From contig NZ_JAGIZB010000011.1 of assembly GCF_017813395.1 (NCBI RefSeq), positions 62,001-126,000 on the forward strand: a DNA stretch of 64,000 nucleotides, in the 5' to 3' direction. Both the position numbers and the translations under genes were made by a program. Under the pieces are notes generated by a model. That model saw only the letters and a list, made by a program, of their open reading frames with translations, was not told where the DNA came from and searched no databases. Below are positions 61,438 through 64,000 of this stretch, piece by piece. Every line of letters starts with the position of its first letter. Position 1 is the first letter of the stretch. Source of the DNA: Pararoseomonas baculiformis (GTDB taxonomy: Bacteria > Pseudomonadota > Alphaproteobacteria > Acetobacterales > Acetobacteraceae).

Positions 61438-62282
61438 CAGGGAATGCGGTCCAGGAAGTCATCCACGGGCTGCACCAGTTCCGGTTCTTCCAGCGTGGGC
61501 GCGTGCCCGGCGCCGGGAAGGGTGACGAGCTCCAGGTCCGGCTTCTCCCGCACCATGGTCCGCACCGTCGCGGCCGAGAGGAACTCGCTCGCCTCCGCCC
61601 AGATCAGCATGACCGGGATGGGGCGCAGGCCCCGGAAGGCCGGGCCGAGATCGGGGGCGCCGCCCCCGGCCTCCATCGCCTGCTGGATGCGCGTGTCCCA
61701 GCGCGGATGCAGCAGCCCATCCTCGCCCGGCTTGTAGGTAAGGGCGGCGAAGCGTCGCCAGGCCTCATCATCGGGAAGGGGAACGCGCGGCATGATGGTG
61801 CGGAGATAGGCAACGGCATCATCGATGCTGCGGAAGCCCGGATCATACCCCGCGAAGCCGCCCACCAGCTCAAGCCCGCGCGGATCGATTTCGGGGCCGA
61901 TGTCGTTCAGCACCGCCGCCCGCAGCAGGGTGGGCCGCAGGACGGACAGCACCATCGTCATCAGCCCCCCGAAGGAGGTGCCGACCACCACGGCGCGCGG
62001 CAGGTGCAGCGCCGCGCAGGCATCCAGTATGTCCCCCGCCGCGCGTTCGGGGCGGTAGCGGGAGAGGTCGGCCGCGCGCCCGCTCTCGCCATGGCCCATG
62101 TAGTCCAGCGCCACCACGCGCCGGCGGCCGGCATGGCGGCGCGCGAACAGCTCGAAATCCCGCGCGGTGCGGCAGATTCCCGGAAGACAGAGAAGGGGCG
62201 TGCGATGCTCGTCCCCAGGCCAGTCCAGCGCATGCAGCGCCAGCCCGTCCCGGGCCGTCACCCGGCGGGTGGCGGGCGTCAC
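61437..62282 (-). CDS. Alpha/beta hydrolase
   Basis: 281 residues of the alpha/beta hydrolase fold. Oxyanion strand LLCLPGICRTARDFELFA, DYMGHGESGRA, nucleophile elbow VVVGTSFGGLMT (Ser near 103), a lid region, and the catalytic histidine in LPGAGHAPTLEEPE. Substrate is unknown; related proteins include esterases and lactonases. No ATG fits, so the start was set at GTG 62282, which overlaps the transglycosylase stop by four bases (GTGA) and puts VTARDGLALHALDWPG at the N-terminus. Confidence 0.9.
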   Translation of the reverse strand: MTPATRRVTARDGLALHALDWPGDEHRTPLLCLPGICRTARDFELFARRHAGRRRVVALDYMGHGESGRAADLSRYRPERAAGDILDACAALHLPRAVVVGTSFGGLMTMVLSVLRPTLLRAAVLNDIGPEIDPRGLELVGGFAGYDPGFRSIDDAVAYLRTIMPRVPLPDDEAWRRFAALTYKPGEDGLLHPRWDTRIQQAMEAGGGAPDLGPAFRGLRPIPVMLIWAEASEFLSAATVRTMVREKPDLELVTLPGAGHAPTLEEPELVQPVDDFLDRIP

Positions 62283-64000
62283 GGGCCGGCCATCCAGGGC
62301 TTCAGCGGATGGGGCTGGCCGGCTGTCCCGGCCTCCCTCGCCCGGTAGACCACCGCGTTCTCCACCACGCGCTGCACGTAGTTGCGCGTCTCTGAGAAGG
62401 GGATCATCTCGATCCAGTCGATCACGTCCACCCCGCCTTCGCCGGGCATGCCATAGGTGCCCAGCCATTCCCGGACCCGCCCCGGGCCGGCGTTGTAAGC
62501 GGCGGCGGCCAGGGCGAGGTTGCCTTCGAAGCGCGCCATCTGGTCGGCCAGGTATTGCGAGCCGAGCCGCATGTTGTGGACGGGGTCGCTGGTCAGCCAG
62601 CCCGTCTGGTGCGGGATGCCCAGCTTCCGCGCCACCGCCGCGGCCGTCGCGGGCAGAAGCTGCATCAGCCCCCGCGCATTGGCCGAGGACACGGCCTCGG
62701 TGTCGAAGTTGCTCTCCTGCCGCGCGATCGCATTCACCAGCGCCGGCTCCAGCACGGCGGAGGGGGTGGCGTAGGGGGTAGGCCAGCCCTCCGGCAGCAG
62801 CATCACCCCGTCCGCGCCGGCGCGCCGGGCGATCCACACGGCGTGATCGGGCCGCCCCAGGCTCATGCCCAGCTGCGCGATCAGCACGCGGTCCGCAGGA
62901 TCGGCCGCCAGCTCCTCCATGCGAAGCAGGAAGAGGCGTGCGCGGCGGTGGTCCCCGAGATCGGCGAGTGCCGCCGCCGCCGACGCCAGCTCCCGCCCGA
63001 GGAAGAGCCGCCGGGCCTCCTCCGTGGGCTGGGGCGGCGCGATGGCGCGGATCCGGGCGGAGAGCTGCGCCTCGTCCTCTCCCAGCGCGAGGGCGGCGAG
63101 CTGCCCGTAGAACGCCGTGCCGAGCTGGGCGGCTTCACCGAAGCGGCCCCGGGCGCGGGCGGGGTCGCTCGCCGCCAGCGCCCGGCCTTCCCAATAGGCG
63201 GAGCGGGCGCGGGTGATCACGCTGGCACTGTTTTCGCCGAGCGTGACGAAGTGGCGGGCCGCCAGGGCCGGCTCGTTCAGCCGCCGCAGGGCGATCCAGC
63301 CCGCGAGGAACTCGGCGTCCAGCCTTCCCTCTCCCTCGGCCTGGCCGTGCTGGGAGGCGACCTGGTACGCAGGCCGGTCCTGCCCGAGCCGGACCAGCTT
63401 GCGCGCGAGGACATGCCGTTCGTTCCAGATGGCCTTCGCCGCTTCAGGCGGCAGGTCGCGCTGCAACGGGGCGGCGGCGGCCCAGGCGGCAGCGGCCTCG
63501 GCATCCCGGTCCTGCCGCCGCAGCACCCGGGCGCTGGCGGCCAGCAGGCCGAGATCATCCCCCGCCGTTACGGGCGCCGCCCGCTCCGTGGCGATCGCGA
63601 GCCGCGCATCGGCCAGGCCGCGCCGCCCGGGATCGACCCAGGCGGCGGCCCGCGCAGCGTCCCCGAGGTCGCGGGACAGGAAGAACCGGTCGAAGCGCCG
63701 CCAGCGGTCCTCCGGCGTGAGGATGGCCGCGTGACGCTCGGCGAAGGCGGTCTCCACGCCGGCATCCTCCAACCCACCCGCCCAGGCGGTGCGGATCACC
63801 TCACGCGCGCGGGTGTCGTCGCCCGAGCGCGCCAGAGCATCCGCGTAGCGTTGCGCGCCCCCGAGGGTCAGGGGCGGGTTGCGGCGGAAATGAGCCAGGG
63901 CGAGGGCGTCGTCGGGATCGGCGGCCAGCGCGTCTTCGACCCGCCGGTTCATCGTCTGGGGCAGGGGCCAGTCGGGATTGGCCGCCACCCAGGCGACCAG
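62279..64000 (-). CDS. slt: Soluble lytic murein transglycosylase (5' end outside window)
   Basis: Periplasmic enzyme that cleaves peptidoglycan with formation of 1,6-anhydroMurNAc. The long alpha-superhelical N-terminal part (Ala/Arg-rich helical repeats) is followed by the lysozyme-like catalytic domain: ALVNAIARQESNFDTEAVS with the catalytic Glu, ANARGLMQLLPATA, and AAAYNAGPGRVREWLG. The frame stays open to the window edge (LVAWVAANPDW), so the signal peptide and perhaps 60-100 residues are missing. About 573 residues are visible. It heads the coupled run slt-hydrolase-pgpA-cinA. Confidence 0.95.
   Translation of the reverse strand: MVAWVAANPDWPLPQTMNRRVEDALAADPDDALALAHFRRNPPLTLGGAQRYADALARSGDDTRAREVIRTAWAGGLEDAGVETAFAERHAAILTPEDRWRRFDRFFLSRDLGDAARAAAWVDPGRRGLADARLAIATERAAPVTAGDDLGLLAASARVLRRQDRDAEAAAAWAAAAPLQRDLPPEAAKAIWNERHVLARKLVRLGQDRPAYQVASQHGQAEGEGRLDAEFLAGWIALRRLNEPALAARHFVTLGENSASVITRARSAYWEGRALAASDPARARGRFGEAAQLGTAFYGQLAALALGEDEAQLSARIRAIAPPQPTEEARRLFLGRELASAAAALADLGDHRRARLFLLRMEELAADPADRVLIAQLGMSLGRPDHAVWIARRAGADGVMLLPEGWPTPYATPSAVLEPALVNAIARQESNFDTEAVSSANARGLMQLLPATAAAVARKLGIPHQTGWLTSDPVHNMRLGSQYLADQMARFEGNLALAAAAYNAGPGRVREWLGTYGMPGEGGVDVIDWIEMIPFSETRNYVQRVVENAVVYRAREAGTAGQPHPLKPWMAGP

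Overview
The window is a GC-rich (roughly 70%), densely packed stretch of core chromosome from an alphaproteobacterium, most likely a Roseomonas-like member of the Acetobacteraceae. The evidence for this is the gene order (rnj / DUF1467 / proS / lolC / lolD / dnaE; pdhABC with an N-terminal lipoyl domain on PdhB; ppiD-trpE-trpG-trpD-trpC-moaC-moeA-lexA-comEC-gltX), use of LpxI in lipid A synthesis, a ProRS without an editing insertion, and a GTTC-N7-GTTC LexA box. The family-level assignment is inference. No tRNA, rRNA, insertion sequence, prophage or CRISPR array was seen.

Layout. 0-6.8 kb: coaX, rnj, a small exported protein, a DUF1467 membrane protein, a structured intergenic region that may encode a small RNA, proS, and the lipoprotein-release genes lolC and lolD. 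6.9-12.5 kb: dnaE, then two paralogous TerB-like proteins flanking an opposing nitroreductase gene. 12.7-25.9 kb: the translation and envelope cluster rpsB, tsf, pyrH, frr, uppS, cdsA, dxr, rseP, bamA, skp, lpxD, fabZ, lpxA, followed by lpxI, a glyoxalase, ycjX, a DUF697 gene and a chemoreceptor (to 31.6 kb). 31.6-44.4 kb: minus-strand genes gltX and lexA, moeA, moaC, trpC, trpD, trpG, trpE, ppiD, with comEC and one small unknown gene on the plus strand. 44.5-58.7 kb: plus-strand central metabolism genes tpiA, secG, pyrG, kdsA, wrbA, eno, ftsB, pdhA, pdhB, pdhC, a GNAT gene, lpdA, lipA and a RatA/Coq10-type gene. 58.7-64 kb: threonine aldolase, an opposing GNAT gene, and a tightly coupled minus-strand run of lytic transglycosylase (cut by the window edge), alpha/beta hydrolase, pgpA and cinA/pncC.

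Functional themes are lipid A and outer-membrane biogenesis (lpxD/fabZ/lpxA/lpxI, kdsA, bamA, skp, rseP, lolCD), translation, isoprenoid and phospholipid precursor supply (uppS, cdsA, dxr, pgpA), tryptophan and molybdopterin synthesis, and the pyruvate dehydrogenase complex with its lipoate synthase. Many neighbours overlap by 1 or 4 bases (ATGA or TGATG), which implies translational coupling.

No obvious new defence or mobile system is present. The most interesting unexplained signals are intergenic: a possible three-hairpin small RNA before proS, two perfect palindromes between the nitroreductase and its TerB-like neighbour, a 107-bp tandem duplication of the comEC/lexA terminator, tandem repeats and palindromes upstream of trpG, paired operator-like inverted repeats upstream of pdhA, and a long inverted repeat before bamA. 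All hairpins and repeats were found by reading the sequence; no folding or database search was run.
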